The position numbers and the translations under genes are program-made. 64,000 bases of DNA from Clostridium_AD sp050717635 (lineage in GTDB: Bacteria > Bacillota > Clostridia > Clostridiales > Clostridiaceae), in NCBI RefSeq assembly GCF_050717635.1, contig NZ_JBOITO010000003.1, forward strand, positions 124,001-188,000, given 5' to 3'. Positions within the stretch are counted from its first letter, which is position 1. Every line of letters begins with the position of its first letter. Of the stretch, positions 26,789 to 36,302 are shown piece by piece. Below the pieces are notes generated by a model. It was not told where the DNA came from. It saw only the letters and a program-made list of their open reading frames with translations, and ran no database searches.

Positions 26789-26804
26789 TGCCACGTGGGT
26801 GGCA
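26789..26804. repeat. TGCCAC-GTGG-GTGGCA hairpin, copy 2 (before clpB)
   Basis: Second copy of the unit at 24501-24516, with an additional TTGCCAC half just before it (26781-26787). It lies 29 bases before the clpB start, in the transcript leader. Confidence 0.5.
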
Positions 26805-26832
26805 CCAAATAAACTAAAGGGAGTGTTATTTC

Positions 26833-29430
26833 ATGGATGTAGAAAAGTTAACTATAAAGGTTCAACAATCCTTAAATGAAGCTCAGTCAATAGCTATAAA
26901 AAATAACCATCAACAGATAGATACAATGCATTTATTTGCGGCACTTATAGCTCAAGAGGATGGTCTGATTCCTAACATATTCAGTAAAATGGGAGTTAAT
27001 ATAAGGCGACTTAATGAGGAAATAAGTAAGGGGCTCGACAGTATTCCAAAAGTTACAGGAAGTGGTGCAGCTGGAGGATCCCTTTATTCTACTAGAAGAT
27101 TTGAGGAGGTCTTTGTAAAGGCTGAAGAAGAAGCTGAAAAATTTAAAGATTCCTTTATAAGTGTAGAGCATGTAATGATTGGCTTGATGGATGTAAAGTC
27201 TAAAGAGATTTCACATATTTTAAATAAATTTGAAATAACAAAAGATGGTTTTTTAAATGCACTTTCGAAAGTTAGAGGCAATCAAAGAGTAGAAAATCCA
27301 GACCCGGAAGGTACCTATGAGGCACTTGTTAAATATGGATCTAATCTTGTGGAGCAAGCTAAAAAACATAAATTAGATCCTGTTATAGGAAGAGATGAGG
27401 AAATTAGACGAGTTATAAGGATACTTTCTAGAAGAACTAAAAATAATCCTGTGCTTATAGGAGAACCTGGCGTAGGTAAAACTGCTATAGTGGAGGGTCT
27501 CGCCCAAAGAATAGTCAAGGGTGATGTACCAGAAGGGCTCAAAAATAAGATAGTATTTTCATTAGATATGGGATCTCTTATTGCAGGGGCTAAATTTAAA
27601 GGCGAATTTGAAGAAAGACTTAAAGCTGTATTAAAAGAAGTGGAGAATAGTGAAGGTAAAATAATTTTATTTATAGACGAAATTCATAATATAGTGGGAG
27701 CAGGAAAATCAGAGGGTTCTATGGATGCAGGAAATATGATAAAACCACTTCTAGCAAGAGGAAGTCTTCATTGTATTGGTGCAACTACTTTTGATGAATA
27801 TAGAAAGTATTTAGAGAAGGATAAGGCACTAGAGAGAAGATTTCAGCCGGTAACAATAGAGGAACCAAGCGTTGAAGATTCTGTATCAATACTTAGAGGA
27901 CTTAAAGAAAAGTTTGAAATATATCATGGTATAAGAATTCATGATTCAGCTATTGTTGCAGCGGCAAAACTTTCGGATAGATATATAACCGCAAGATTTC
28001 TTCCAGATAAGGCAATAGATCTTATAGATGAGGCCTGTGCTATGATAAGGACTGAAATAGATAGCATGCCTACAGAGATGGATATGATTAAACGTAAGAT
28101 ATTTCAGTTAGAAATTGAAAAAAGTGCACTATCAAAAGAAAAAGATGATGCCTCAAAGAAAAGACTAGAAACACTGGAAAGAGAGTTAAGTGATTTAAAA
28201 GATAAAGACAATGAAATGACAGCAAAATACGAAAAAGAAAAATCTAAGATAGTTGAAATTAGAAATTTAAAAGCGGAGCTGGATGTTGCAAGAGGAGAAA
28301 TAGAAAACTCCGAGAGGGAATATGATTTAAATAAAGTAGCAGAGCTCAAATATGGAATAATACCTGATTTAGAAGCAAAAATAGAAGAAAAAGAACAAGT
28401 ACTTAATGAAAACAATGAAACAGCTATGCTTACAGAAGAAGTAACTGAAAAGGAAATATCACAAATAGTATCAAAGTGGACGGGTATACCTGTAGCAAGC
28501 CTAGTAGAAGGTGAAAGGAGAAAACTACTAAGGCTTGAAGAAGAATTATCACTAAGGGTAATTGGTCAAAAGGAAGCTGTTACTGCGGTTTCGAATGCGG
28601 TTATTCGCGCTAGAGCAGGAATGAAGGACCCAAGACGACCTATTGGCTCATTCATATTCCTTGGACCTACTGGTGTTGGGAAGACTGAGCTTGCTAAAAC
28701 CTTAGCTAGAACACTCTTTGATAGCAAAGATAATATAATAAGGATAGACATGTCTGAGTACATGGAGAAATATTCTGTATCAAGATTAATAGGTGCACCT
28801 CCAGGATATGTAGGATACGAAGAAGGTGGTCAACTTACAGAAGCAGTAAGGAGAAAACCTTATAGTGTTATATTGTTTGATGAAATAGAAAAAGCTCATG
28901 AAGATGTGTTTAATATATTTCTTCAGATATTGGACGATGGAAGGCTTACAGATAATCAAGGTAAAATTGTAAATTTTAAAAATTGCATAATAATCATGAC
29001 TTCAAATATTGGGAGCAATTATTTATTAGAGAATAAAGAAAGTAGTGGTATAGAACAGCATATTCGTGATAGAGTTATGAATGAATTAAAGTCTAAATTC
29101 AAACCTGAATTTTTAAATAGACTGGATGATATTATATTATTTAAACCATTAGATACAAAAGAAATAGAAGGTATAGTTGATATATTCTTAGAAGATATTA
29201 AAGGCAGACTTAAAGAGAAAAATATAACAATGAAAGTTACTGATATTGCTAAAGAACTTATGGCAAAAGAAGGTTATGATCCCATTTATGGTGCACGTCC
29301 ATTAAAGAGATATATTGAAAGTGTGTTAGAAACATCTATAGCTAAGAAAATTATTAGAGGAGAAATATATGATGGTTCTGTTATTTCCGTAGATGTAAAA
29401 GGCCAGCAAATTATAGTTGAAAAGATTTAA
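26833..29430 (+). CDS. clpB: ClpB disaggregase (Hsp100)
   Basis: 865 residues, full ClpB length. Clp N-domain repeats cover about 1-145. The first AAA+ domain has Walker A GEPGVGKTA at about 213. A long charged coiled-coil M domain (about 405-525) separates ClpB from ClpA/ClpC-type proteins. The second AAA+ domain has GPTGVGKTE. It dissolves protein aggregates with DnaK. No IGF/L loop for ClpP binding was noticed, in keeping with ClpB. AAAGGGAG precedes the ATG. No CIRCE or CtsR box was seen upstream. Confidence 0.95.
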   Translation: MDVEKLTIKVQQSLNEAQSIAIKNNHQQIDTMHLFAALIAQEDGLIPNIFSKMGVNIRRLNEEISKGLDSIPKVTGSGAAGGSLYSTRRFEEVFVKAEEEAEKFKDSFISVEHVMIGLMDVKSKEISHILNKFEITKDGFLNALSKVRGNQRVENPDPEGTYEALVKYGSNLVEQAKKHKLDPVIGRDEEIRRVIRILSRRTKNNPVLIGEPGVGKTAIVEGLAQRIVKGDVPEGLKNKIVFSLDMGSLIAGAKFKGEFEERLKAVLKEVENSEGKIILFIDEIHNIVGAGKSEGSMDAGNMIKPLLARGSLHCIGATTFDEYRKYLEKDKALERRFQPVTIEEPSVEDSVSILRGLKEKFEIYHGIRIHDSAIVAAAKLSDRYITARFLPDKAIDLIDEACAMIRTEIDSMPTEMDMIKRKIFQLEIEKSALSKEKDDASKKRLETLERELSDLKDKDNEMTAKYEKEKSKIVEIRNLKAELDVARGEIENSEREYDLNKVAELKYGIIPDLEAKIEEKEQVLNENNETAMLTEEVTEKEISQIVSKWTGIPVASLVEGERRKLLRLEEELSLRVIGQKEAVTAVSNAVIRARAGMKDPRRPIGSFIFLGPTGVGKTELAKTLARTLFDSKDNIIRIDMSEYMEKYSVSRLIGAPPGYVGYEEGGQLTEAVRRKPYSVILFDEIEKAHEDVFNIFLQILDDGRLTDNQGKIVNFKNCIIIMTSNIGSNYLLENKESSGIEQHIRDRVMNELKSKFKPEFLNRLDDIILFKPLDTKEIEGIVDIFLEDIKGRLKEKNITMKVTDIAKELMAKEGYDPIYGARPLKRYIESVLETSIAKKIIRGEIYDGSVISVDVKGQQIIVEKI

Positions 29431-29465
29431 AAAGATTTAAAGAAAATATAATTATCAAATTTAGG

Positions 29466-29494
29466 TTGACTAAGATTTGGTTATTTGGTATACT
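29466..29494 (+). promoter_or_regulatory. Promoter of aromatic amino acid operon
   Basis: TTGACT (29466-29471), 17 bases, TATACT (29489-29494). The transcript would start near 29501 and include the leader ORF at 29560 and the terminator at 29766. Confidence 0.75.
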
Positions 29495-29559
29495 GATAAA
29501 AATCATTCAAACAAATATTATAAATATTATAAATATTTACACAAATGGAGGAACGTATC

Positions 29560-29712
29560 ATGGAAAACATTATTAGAAAAGGAATAGTACAATTATATTT
29601 TAGCATGTATTTTAGCTTGGGCTTTTATTTTAGCGCTGGTTATTTATTTTGTAAAAATATATATATTTCCTTTTTTAATGAGAGTAGTACAAAAATACGA
29701 ATCACGGTGTAG
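29560..29712 (+). CDS. Phe/Tyr-rich leader peptide of aromatic operon (attenuation)
   Basis: 50-codon ORF with GGAGGA (29547-29552) eight bases before the ATG. From residue 13 to 39 it holds five Tyr and seven Phe in 27 residues (for example LYFSMYFSLGFYFSAGYLF), far above normal use. It lies between a promoter and a terminator ahead of the Phe/Tyr biosynthesis operon. This is the layout of a ribosome-mediated attenuation leader: stalling at scarce Phe or Tyr codons would favour the antiterminator. The hydrophobic stretch could alternatively make it a small membrane protein, but the codon choice and location favour the leader role. Confidence 0.72.
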   Translation: MENIIRKGIVQLYFSMYFSLGFYFSAGYLFCKNIYISFFNESSTKIRITV

Positions 29713-29796
29713 GTAAGCGAGACGCAAATTTTTAATTAGCGCTGAGTTACAATAGTGGATGTATGAAGAAGACTCATTAATGGGTCTTCTTTTTTG
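29675..29796 (+). promoter_or_regulatory. Attenuator: candidate antiterminator pairing and terminator
   Basis: The terminator is a ten-bp stem (29766-29775 with 29782-29791) followed by TTTTTGTTT. Its 5' arm and loop contain CTCATTAA (29773-29780), an exact complement of TTAATGAG at 29675-29682, which covers leader codons 39-41. Pairing of these two would break the terminator. A second candidate helix joins AGCGCT at 29632-29637 with AGCGCT at 29738-29743, extended by A-U and G-U pairs. The alternatives fit the classic 1:2 / 2:3 / 3:4 scheme. Confidence 0.65.
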
Positions 29797-29831
29797 TTTG
29801 AAAAAATATAAAAAAAATGGAGGAATTAGAA

Positions 29832-30845
29832 ATGATAGTAATTATGGACCCAAGAGCACCAGAAGTAGAAATTGAAAGGATTAAAAAAAGAATTGAAGCG
29901 AAAGGCTGTACAGTACAGCGAATTCAAGGAGAAACACAAAGTGTATTTGGGCTAGTAGGTGATACAAGTCGAATTGATCCAATTCAACTAGAAGCAAATG
30001 AAAGTGTGAAAAAAGTACTTAGAATATTAGAACCTTTTAAACGAGCAAACAAGCTTTTTCATCCACAAGATACTATTATAAAGGTTGATAATGAAGTTAT
30101 TGGTGGAAATAAAATTGCAATTATAGCGGGCCCTTGTTCTGTAGAAAGTGAAGAACAAATTATTAACATAGCAGAAAGTGTAAAAAAATCAGGAGCTACT
30201 TTTTTAAGAGGTGGTGCATACAAACCAAGAACTTCTCCATACAGTTTTCAAGGTATGAAAGAAGATGGTCTAGCACTTCTTAGGCTAGCAAAAGAAAAAA
30301 CAGGGCTACCTATTGTAACAGAACTTATGTCTACTAAGGCAATGGATAGAGTTGCTGAATATGCAGATGTAATACAAATTGGCGCAAGAAATATGCAAAA
30401 CTTTGATTTGTTAAAAGAAGTAGGAAAACTTAGGAAACCAATTCTTTTAAAAAGAGGATTATGTGCTACTGTTGAAGAATTTCTTATGTCAGCAGAATAT
30501 ATAATGGCAGAAGGAAATGAACAGGTAATTCTCTGCGAGAGAGGGATTAGAACCTTTGAAACATACACAAGAAATACTTTAGATTTAAGTATTGTACCAG
30601 CAATAAAGAAATTAAGTCATCTTCCAATTATTATTGATCCAAGTCATGCGGCAGGAATGTGGTGGATGGTAGAATCACTTTCAAAAGCAGCTATTGCAGT
30701 TGGTGCGGATGGTTTAATGATAGAGGTGCATAATGATCCTGAGAGTGCCATGTGTGATGGAGCTCAATCCATTAAACCAGAACGATTTGATTCACTAGTT
30801 AAAAAGCTAAGAGAAATTGCAAAAATAGATGGTCGATGTATATAA
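29832..30845 (+). CDS. aroF: 3-deoxy-7-phosphoheptulonate (DAHP) synthase
   Basis: 337 residues from the ATG at 29832, eight bases after GGAGG; the ATG at 29817 overlaps the ribosome site. An N-terminal ferredoxin-like regulatory domain (about 1-70), as in the Thermotoga-type enzyme, precedes the class I-beta barrel: IAGPCSVES at about residue 100, RGGAYKPRTSPYSFQG, and the late DPSHAAG. It joins PEP and erythrose-4-phosphate in the first shikimate step. The N-terminal domain usually gives Phe/Tyr feedback inhibition. It is the first structural gene of the operon. Confidence 0.95.
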   Translation: MIVIMDPRAPEVEIERIKKRIEAKGCTVQRIQGETQSVFGLVGDTSRIDPIQLEANESVKKVLRILEPFKRANKLFHPQDTIIKVDNEVIGGNKIAIIAGPCSVESEEQIINIAESVKKSGATFLRGGAYKPRTSPYSFQGMKEDGLALLRLAKEKTGLPIVTELMSTKAMDRVAEYADVIQIGARNMQNFDLLKEVGKLRKPILLKRGLCATVEEFLMSAEYIMAEGNEQVILCERGIRTFETYTRNTLDLSIVPAIKKLSHLPIIIDPSHAAGMWWMVESLSKAAIAVGADGLMIEVHNDPESAMCDGAQSIKPERFDSLVKKLREIAKIDGRCI

Positions 30846-30864
30846 TAGATTGAGGTGAAAGGTA

Positions 30865-31713
30865 ATGGATGGGTTAGACTTTAATATAACAGTAGTTGGT
30901 TTAGGTCTTATAGGCGGAGCTTTTGCAATGGCATTAAAAGATCTTAAACCTAAAAATTTATGGGGAATAGATATAGATGAAAATACAATTAAAAACGCTG
31001 AAAATATGGGAATTATAGATAAAGGATATATTAATTCACAAATTCCATTAAAAGATTCAGATATAGTAATTATTGCATTATATCCAAACCTAACAGAAAA
31101 ATTTATAAAAGAAAACAATGAATTTTTTAAGAGTGGAGCCATTATTACGGATAGTGCAGGCATTAAGGAAGCACTTGTAAGGAATGTGAATTTATTTATT
31201 CGTGAAGATGTAGATTTTATTGGAGGGCACCCTATGGCAGGAAGAGAGAGCAAGGGGCTCGCTTATGCCAGCAAGGATATATTTAATAATGCAAATTATA
31301 TACTTACACCTACGGAGAGTAATAAGATAGATAATGTAAACATTTTAGAGTGTATTATAAAGGAGCTAGGTTGTAGAAATGTAGTTAAAATAGATCCTAG
31401 AACTCATGATGAAATAATAGCATACACAAGTCATCTACCTCACATAATAGCTGCAGCACTAATGAATAGTGATAACCTTCCAATAGAAACAGAAAAGTTT
31501 ATAGCAGGTGGTTTTAAGGATGTTACAAGAATTGCAGATTCTAATGCAGATTTATGGTCAGAGCTACTTATGGGAAACGCAGATAATATAATAAATAAAC
31601 TAGAAATTTTTGAAGAAAACATAAAAGTAATAAAAAATGCACTAAAGGCTAAAAATGAAGTGGCTGTAAAGGCTGAGTTTGAAAGTGCAGGTGCACGGAG
31701 AAGGGAGATGTAA
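30865..31713 (+). CDS. tyrA: Prephenate dehydrogenase
   Basis: 282 residues. N-terminal NAD-binding motif VVGLGLIGGAFAMALK at about residues 10-25, then the prephenate-binding region with GGHPMAGRESKG and TSHLPHIIAAALM. It converts prephenate to 4-hydroxyphenylpyruvate for tyrosine. No ACT domain is attached. GAGGTG precedes the ATG. aroB begins two bases after its stop. Confidence 0.93.
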   Translation: MDGLDFNITVVGLGLIGGAFAMALKDLKPKNLWGIDIDENTIKNAENMGIIDKGYINSQIPLKDSDIVIIALYPNLTEKFIKENNEFFKSGAIITDSAGIKEALVRNVNLFIREDVDFIGGHPMAGRESKGLAYASKDIFNNANYILTPTESNKIDNVNILECIIKELGCRNVVKIDPRTHDEIIAYTSHLPHIIAAALMNSDNLPIETEKFIAGGFKDVTRIADSNADLWSELLMGNADNIINKLEIFEENIKVIKNALKAKNEVAVKAEFESAGARRREM

Positions 31714-31715
31714 TA

Positions 31716-32789
31716 GTGGAAAAAGCGCGTAATATAATAGTAAATCTTCCAGAAAAAAGTTATCCCATATACATACAAAAAGGATTAATAGAAAACATTG
31801 GAACTCAAATAAAAAAAATATATTCAAACAATAAAATAATCATTATAACGGACCAAAATGTGGAATCCTTATATGGTGAGAATATTGAAAATAGTTTGAA
31901 AGAAGAAAATTTTGTTGTAAAAAAAGTTATAATAAAGCCAGGTGAAAAGAGTAAATCCTTTGAAACACTACAACGTGTTTGCGAAGAGATTTTAGACTTT
32001 GGATTATCTAGAGGCGACTTAATTATTGCCTTTGGTGGAGGAGTTGTTGGTGATCTGGGAGGCTTTGTTGCTTCTATATTGCTTCGAGGTATTGATTTTA
32101 TACAGATTCCAACCACACTCTTAGCGCAAATTGACAGTAGTGTGGGAGGTAAAGTAGCTATAAATTCTAAAAATGGTAAGAATTTAATAGGGAGCTTTTA
32201 TCAACCGAAAGCAGTATTTATAGATCCATATCTTCTAAACACTTTGTGCAAAAGGGTGTTTAATGATGGTATGGCTGAGGTTATAAAATGTGCTGCTATT
32301 AAGGATGAAAAGTTATTTTCTAAGCTTTTAGAGTATGATACAGTAGAAATACTTATGAATAATATAGATGAAATTATTTATACCTGTTGTAATATTAAAA
32401 AAAATGTGGTTGAAGTAGATGAAAAAGATATGGGGGAAAGAATGCTTCTTAATTTTGGACATACAATAGGTCATGCTATAGAAAAATTGTATAATTATGA
32501 AACCTTTACTCATGGAGAGGGTGTTGCAATGGGAATGATTGCAATCACAAAAAAAAGTGAACTGCTAGGAATTACTGAAAAGGGTACACTTAAACTTCTA
32601 GTAAAACTTATAAATAAATATAACCTTCCTAGTCAGCTGCCCAATATGGATAAAGATGAGTTTTTCAAAGCTCTTTTATTAGATAAAAAGAATATTAATG
32701 AAAGTATGAACTTGATTTTACTCGTAAAAATAGGATGTGGGTTTATAAAAAAAATAAATAGAGATGATATAAATAAATATGTAGATTAA
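31716..32789 (+). CDS. aroB: 3-dehydroquinate synthase
   Basis: 357 residues, starting at GTG 31716 after AGGGAG. NAD- and metal-binding features are clear: GGGVVGDLGGFVASILLRGIDF, then the IPTTLLAQIDSSVGGK segment and the metal histidines in LNFGHTIGHAIE and FTHGEGVAMGM. It cyclises DAHP to 3-dehydroquinate. It lies tightly between tyrA and aroA. Confidence 0.95.
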   Translation: MEKARNIIVNLPEKSYPIYIQKGLIENIGTQIKKIYSNNKIIIITDQNVESLYGENIENSLKEENFVVKKVIIKPGEKSKSFETLQRVCEEILDFGLSRGDLIIAFGGGVVGDLGGFVASILLRGIDFIQIPTTLLAQIDSSVGGKVAINSKNGKNLIGSFYQPKAVFIDPYLLNTLCKRVFNDGMAEVIKCAAIKDEKLFSKLLEYDTVEILMNNIDEIIYTCCNIKKNVVEVDEKDMGERMLLNFGHTIGHAIEKLYNYETFTHGEGVAMGMIAITKKSELLGITEKGTLKLLVKLINKYNLPSQLPNMDKDEFFKALLLDKKNINESMNLILLVKIGCGFIKKINRDDINKYVD

Positions 32790-32811
32790 AATAGGAGGGG
32801 GAGTAAGGAAA

Positions 32812-34089
32812 ATGAATACAATCCAAATAACACCATCTAATATACAAGGGAAAATTTCAGTTCCACCCTCAAAGAGCCTTAGCCATAGAGCTATTATAGC
32901 TGCTGGACTTGCAAATGATAATTCTAATATAGAAAATGTGGTGTTTTCAGAGGACATTTTAGCTACTTGTAGTGCAATGGGGGCCCTTGGGGTATCAGTT
33001 ACAAAAGGTGGAGGCAATGTAATGATAAATGGGAAGAAATTCTTAAGTATCACCCAAAATGAAATTGATTGCGCTGAATCAGGTTCAACCCTTAGGTTTC
33101 TAATTCCTATAGCTCTTTTGACAGAAAGTGAATTTACTTTTACAGGGAGAGGGAGACTGGTCGCGAGGCCGCTTACTCCTTACTATAAAATATTTCAGGA
33201 ACAAGGTATAAAATACAGCTCGAGTGGAGGGCTCCCTCTTACAGTACAAGGAAAGCTCAAAGCCGGTGTATATAAATTGCCAGGAAATATTAGTTCGCAA
33301 TTTATAACTGGTCTTCTTTTTGCACTTCCACTTCTAAAGGGCGATTCGAAAATAATTGTGACTACGGAGCTAGAATCAAAAGCATATGTAGATTTAACAA
33401 TAGATGTACTTAGTAAATTTTCTGTTCATATAGAAAATGTAGGATATAATGAAATTAACATTACAGGAAATCAGAAATATATAGCTAGGAATTACAGAGT
33501 AGAAGGAGATTTTTCTCAGGCTGCATTTTGGCTTGTAGCAGGAGTGTTAGGTGGAGAAATTCAGTGTGAAGATATGAATATTAACTCACTTCAAGGTGAC
33601 AAAGCTATTGTAGATATAATTATGAGAATGGGTGGTAATATATCTATTGAACAGGGTAAAATAAAAGTATCAAAATCTAAGACTCACGGAGTTATTATTG
33701 ATGCTTCAGAATTTCCTGATTTAGTTCCTATTTTAGCAGTGCTTGCATCTTTAAGTAAAGGAACTACAAAAATAATAAATGCTGGAAGACTTCGAATTAA
33801 AGAATGTGATAGATTAAAGGCAATGGCCACAGAACTCACGAAACTTGGTGGTAATGTGGTGGAAACAGAAGATGGACTTATTATTCATGGAAAAGAAAAT
33901 TTAAGGGGTGGCACTGTGGATAGCTATAATGATCACCGTATTGCTATGTCACTTTCTATTGCTTCTATAAGATGTAGTAAACCAGTAATAATTACTGATA
34001 GTGCTTGTATAAAAAAATCTTATCCGGAATTTTATAAGGATTTTGTAATGCTGGGAGGGAAAGTAAATGAGTGGAGTATGGGGCAATAA
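32812..34089 (+). CDS. aroA: 5-enolpyruvylshikimate-3-phosphate synthase
   Basis: 425 residues, EPSP synthase type: PPSKSLSHRAIIAAGLA at residues 17-33, SGSTLRFLIPIALL near 90 and the late RIKECDRLKAMATEL. It adds the enolpyruvyl group of PEP to shikimate-3-phosphate. GGAGGGGG precedes the ATG. The last 23 bases overlap the start of aroC in another frame, so the two may be coupled. Confidence 0.95.
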   Translation: MNTIQITPSNIQGKISVPPSKSLSHRAIIAAGLANDNSNIENVVFSEDILATCSAMGALGVSVTKGGGNVMINGKKFLSITQNEIDCAESGSTLRFLIPIALLTESEFTFTGRGRLVARPLTPYYKIFQEQGIKYSSSGGLPLTVQGKLKAGVYKLPGNISSQFITGLLFALPLLKGDSKIIVTTELESKAYVDLTIDVLSKFSVHIENVGYNEINITGNQKYIARNYRVEGDFSQAAFWLVAGVLGGEIQCEDMNINSLQGDKAIVDIIMRMGGNISIEQGKIKVSKSKTHGVIIDASEFPDLVPILAVLASLSKGTTKIINAGRLRIKECDRLKAMATELTKLGGNVVETEDGLIIHGKENLRGGTVDSYNDHRIAMSLSIASIRCSKPVIITDSACIKKSYPEFYKDFVMLGGKVNEWSMGQ

Positions 34090-35137
34090 AGTTAAGTATT
34101 CTATATTTGGTGAATCACATGGAAAAGGCATTGGAATTAACATAGATGGATTGCCACCGGGGGTAAAACTTGATCTAGAGGCTATTAATTATGAAATGAA
34201 ACGAAGAGCGCCAGGGCGCGATGATATATCTACACCCAGAAGCGAAAAGGATGAATTTCAAATTATAAGTGGATATTTTAATGGAAGAACAACAGGAACA
34301 CCACTCTGCGCTTTTATATGGAATACAGATATGCACTCTAAAGATTATTCGGAACTTAAAACTGTCATAAGGCCCGGACATGCAGATTATACAGGGAGTG
34401 TAAAATACTCTGGGTTTAATGATTATAGAGGTGGCGGACATTTTTCAGGACGATTAACCGCACCACTAGTTTTTGCTGGAGCAATTGCAAAACAAATTTT
34501 AAAGGAAAAGGGGATAGAAATTGGAGGACATATATATCATATTGCGGGTATATATGATTGTCCCTTTGATAGTGTTAATATAAATTCAGAATTACTGAAG
34601 ACCACAAGGCAACTTAAATTTCCAGTCCTAGACCAGAATAAAGGGTTGGAGATGATAAGTGCTATTCATAGAGCAAAAGAGAAGCAAGATTCTGTGGGCG
34701 GTGTGGTAGAATGTGCTATATTAAATTTACCAGAGGGGTTAGGATCTCCTTTCTTTGATTCCGTAGAAAGCTTGCTTGCTCATCTTTTATTTTCTATACC
34801 TGGAGTAAAGGGGGTAGAATTTGGAACAGGCTTTGATATGGCGAATTTGAGTGGTTCAGAGGCTAATGACGGGTTTTATATGGATGGTAATAAGGTTAAA
34901 ACATTTAGCAATAACAATGGAGGGATTTTAGGAGGTATTACAAATGGAATGCCAATAATCTTCAAAGCTGCATTTAAGCCAACCGCATCTATTGGTGTGA
35001 TTCAAAAAACTATTGATATAAGTAAAATGGAAAATACGGAGATATGTGTTAACGGACGACATGATCCTTGTATTGTGCAAAGAGCGCTACCAGTAGTAGA
35101 AGCCGTGGCCGCTATGGTTATTCTAGATTTATTGTAG
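34067..35137 (+). CDS. aroC: Chorismate synthase
   Basis: 356 residues. The N-terminal GESHGKGIGINIDGLPPG motif, the central GGHFSGRLTAP segment and the late RHDPCIVQRALPVVEA are the three family signatures. It uses reduced FMN to turn EPSP into chorismate. The ATG lies inside the end of aroA after GGGAGGG. It is intact. Confidence 0.95.
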   Translation: MSGVWGNKVKYSIFGESHGKGIGINIDGLPPGVKLDLEAINYEMKRRAPGRDDISTPRSEKDEFQIISGYFNGRTTGTPLCAFIWNTDMHSKDYSELKTVIRPGHADYTGSVKYSGFNDYRGGGHFSGRLTAPLVFAGAIAKQILKEKGIEIGGHIYHIAGIYDCPFDSVNINSELLKTTRQLKFPVLDQNKGLEMISAIHRAKEKQDSVGGVVECAILNLPEGLGSPFFDSVESLLAHLLFSIPGVKGVEFGTGFDMANLSGSEANDGFYMDGNKVKTFSNNNGGILGGITNGMPIIFKAAFKPTASIGVIQKTIDISKMENTEICVNGRHDPCIVQRALPVVEAVAAMVILDLL

Positions 35138-35170
35138 ATTTTTGTTATTTAGTCTTGAATGGGGGGGAAT

Positions 35171-36286
35171 ATGAAAGATATAAAAGAATTAAGAAATGAA
35201 ATTGATGATATAGACAGTAAGCTTGTAGAATTATTTGAGAAGAGGATGGAAACTGCAATTAAAATTGCACAATATAAGAGTGCAAACAATGTAGATGTAT
35301 TAAATTCAAATAGAGAGCAAGAGGTTATATCAAAGGGCGAGAGTAATCTTTGCAATAAAAATTTAAAGGGTTCTCTAAAAAAGTTTTTGAATTGTATTAT
35401 GGAAATAAGTAAAGAGGTTCAGAGTGAATTATTGTGCTCGCAAGGAAAAGCAGAAAACCCTAATACTGAATTAGTTGTAGGTTTTCAAGGTGTGGCTGGG
35501 TCTTTTAGTGAACAAGCTCTTCTGGATTACTTTGGTGAGAATACAAAGACAAAAGCTGTGAATGAGTTTGAAGACATATTTACTGAACTTGAAAATGAAT
35601 CTATAAAATATGGTATTCTTCCTATTGAAAATTCTTCAACTGGAGGAATTACTGATGTATATGATTTATTAAATAAATACGAGTTTAAGATAGTTGGAGA
35701 AGTTTGCTTAAAAGTGAATCATAATTTGATGGCAATAGAAGGCGCAACTATAGATGATATCACAGAAGTATATTCCCATTCGCAAGCTCTAAGTCAATGT
35801 AGTGAATTTTTAAAGTTAAAAAATTCCTGGATACAGGTTCCATTTTGCAACACTGCGAAAAGTGCAGAGTTTGTGTATAATTCCAAGGATAAATTTAAGG
35901 CTGCTATTGGAAGTAGAAGGGCTGCGGCTCTTTATAATTTAAATATCTTGGCTCACAATATAAATTCTAATAGTAAAAATATAACACGATTTATTATTAT
36001 TTCTAAGAATTTGGAGGTAAATAGTGAATGCAATAAAACCAGCGTGATTTTTGTTACTCCTCATAGATCGGGGTCACTATATAATATCTTACGTCATTTT
36101 TCTGAAAATAATTTAAACCTTCTAAAAATAGAATCAAGACCCATATGGGATAAACCATGGGAATATTTTTTCTATATAGATTTTGAAGGTAATTTAGATG
36201 AAAATACTGTAAAAGAGGCTATGATAGAAATAAAAAAAACTAGTAGTTATTTTAAAATTCTTGGGAATTACAAGAGATTTATTTAG
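35171..36286 (+). CDS. pheA: Bifunctional chorismate mutase / prephenate dehydratase
   Basis: 371 residues from the ATG at 35171, directly after a GGGGGGG ribosome site; the ATG at 35159 lies before that site. Three domains are seen: AroQ-type chorismate mutase (about 1-85), prephenate dehydratase (about 100-280; FQGVAGSFSEQALLDYFG, LPIENSSTGGITDVYDLL) and a C-terminal ACT domain with the Phe-binding ESRP motif (about 320). It makes phenylpyruvate from chorismate, with feedback by phenylalanine expected. Confidence 0.94.
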   Translation: MKDIKELRNEIDDIDSKLVELFEKRMETAIKIAQYKSANNVDVLNSNREQEVISKGESNLCNKNLKGSLKKFLNCIMEISKEVQSELLCSQGKAENPNTELVVGFQGVAGSFSEQALLDYFGENTKTKAVNEFEDIFTELENESIKYGILPIENSSTGGITDVYDLLNKYEFKIVGEVCLKVNHNLMAIEGATIDDITEVYSHSQALSQCSEFLKLKNSWIQVPFCNTAKSAEFVYNSKDKFKAAIGSRRAAALYNLNILAHNINSNSKNITRFIIISKNLEVNSECNKTSVIFVTPHRSGSLYNILRHFSENNLNLLKIESRPIWDKPWEYFFYIDFEGNLDENTVKEAMIEIKKTSSYFKILGNYKRFI

Positions 36287-36302
36287 GGAGGAGCTAGAAT
36301 TT

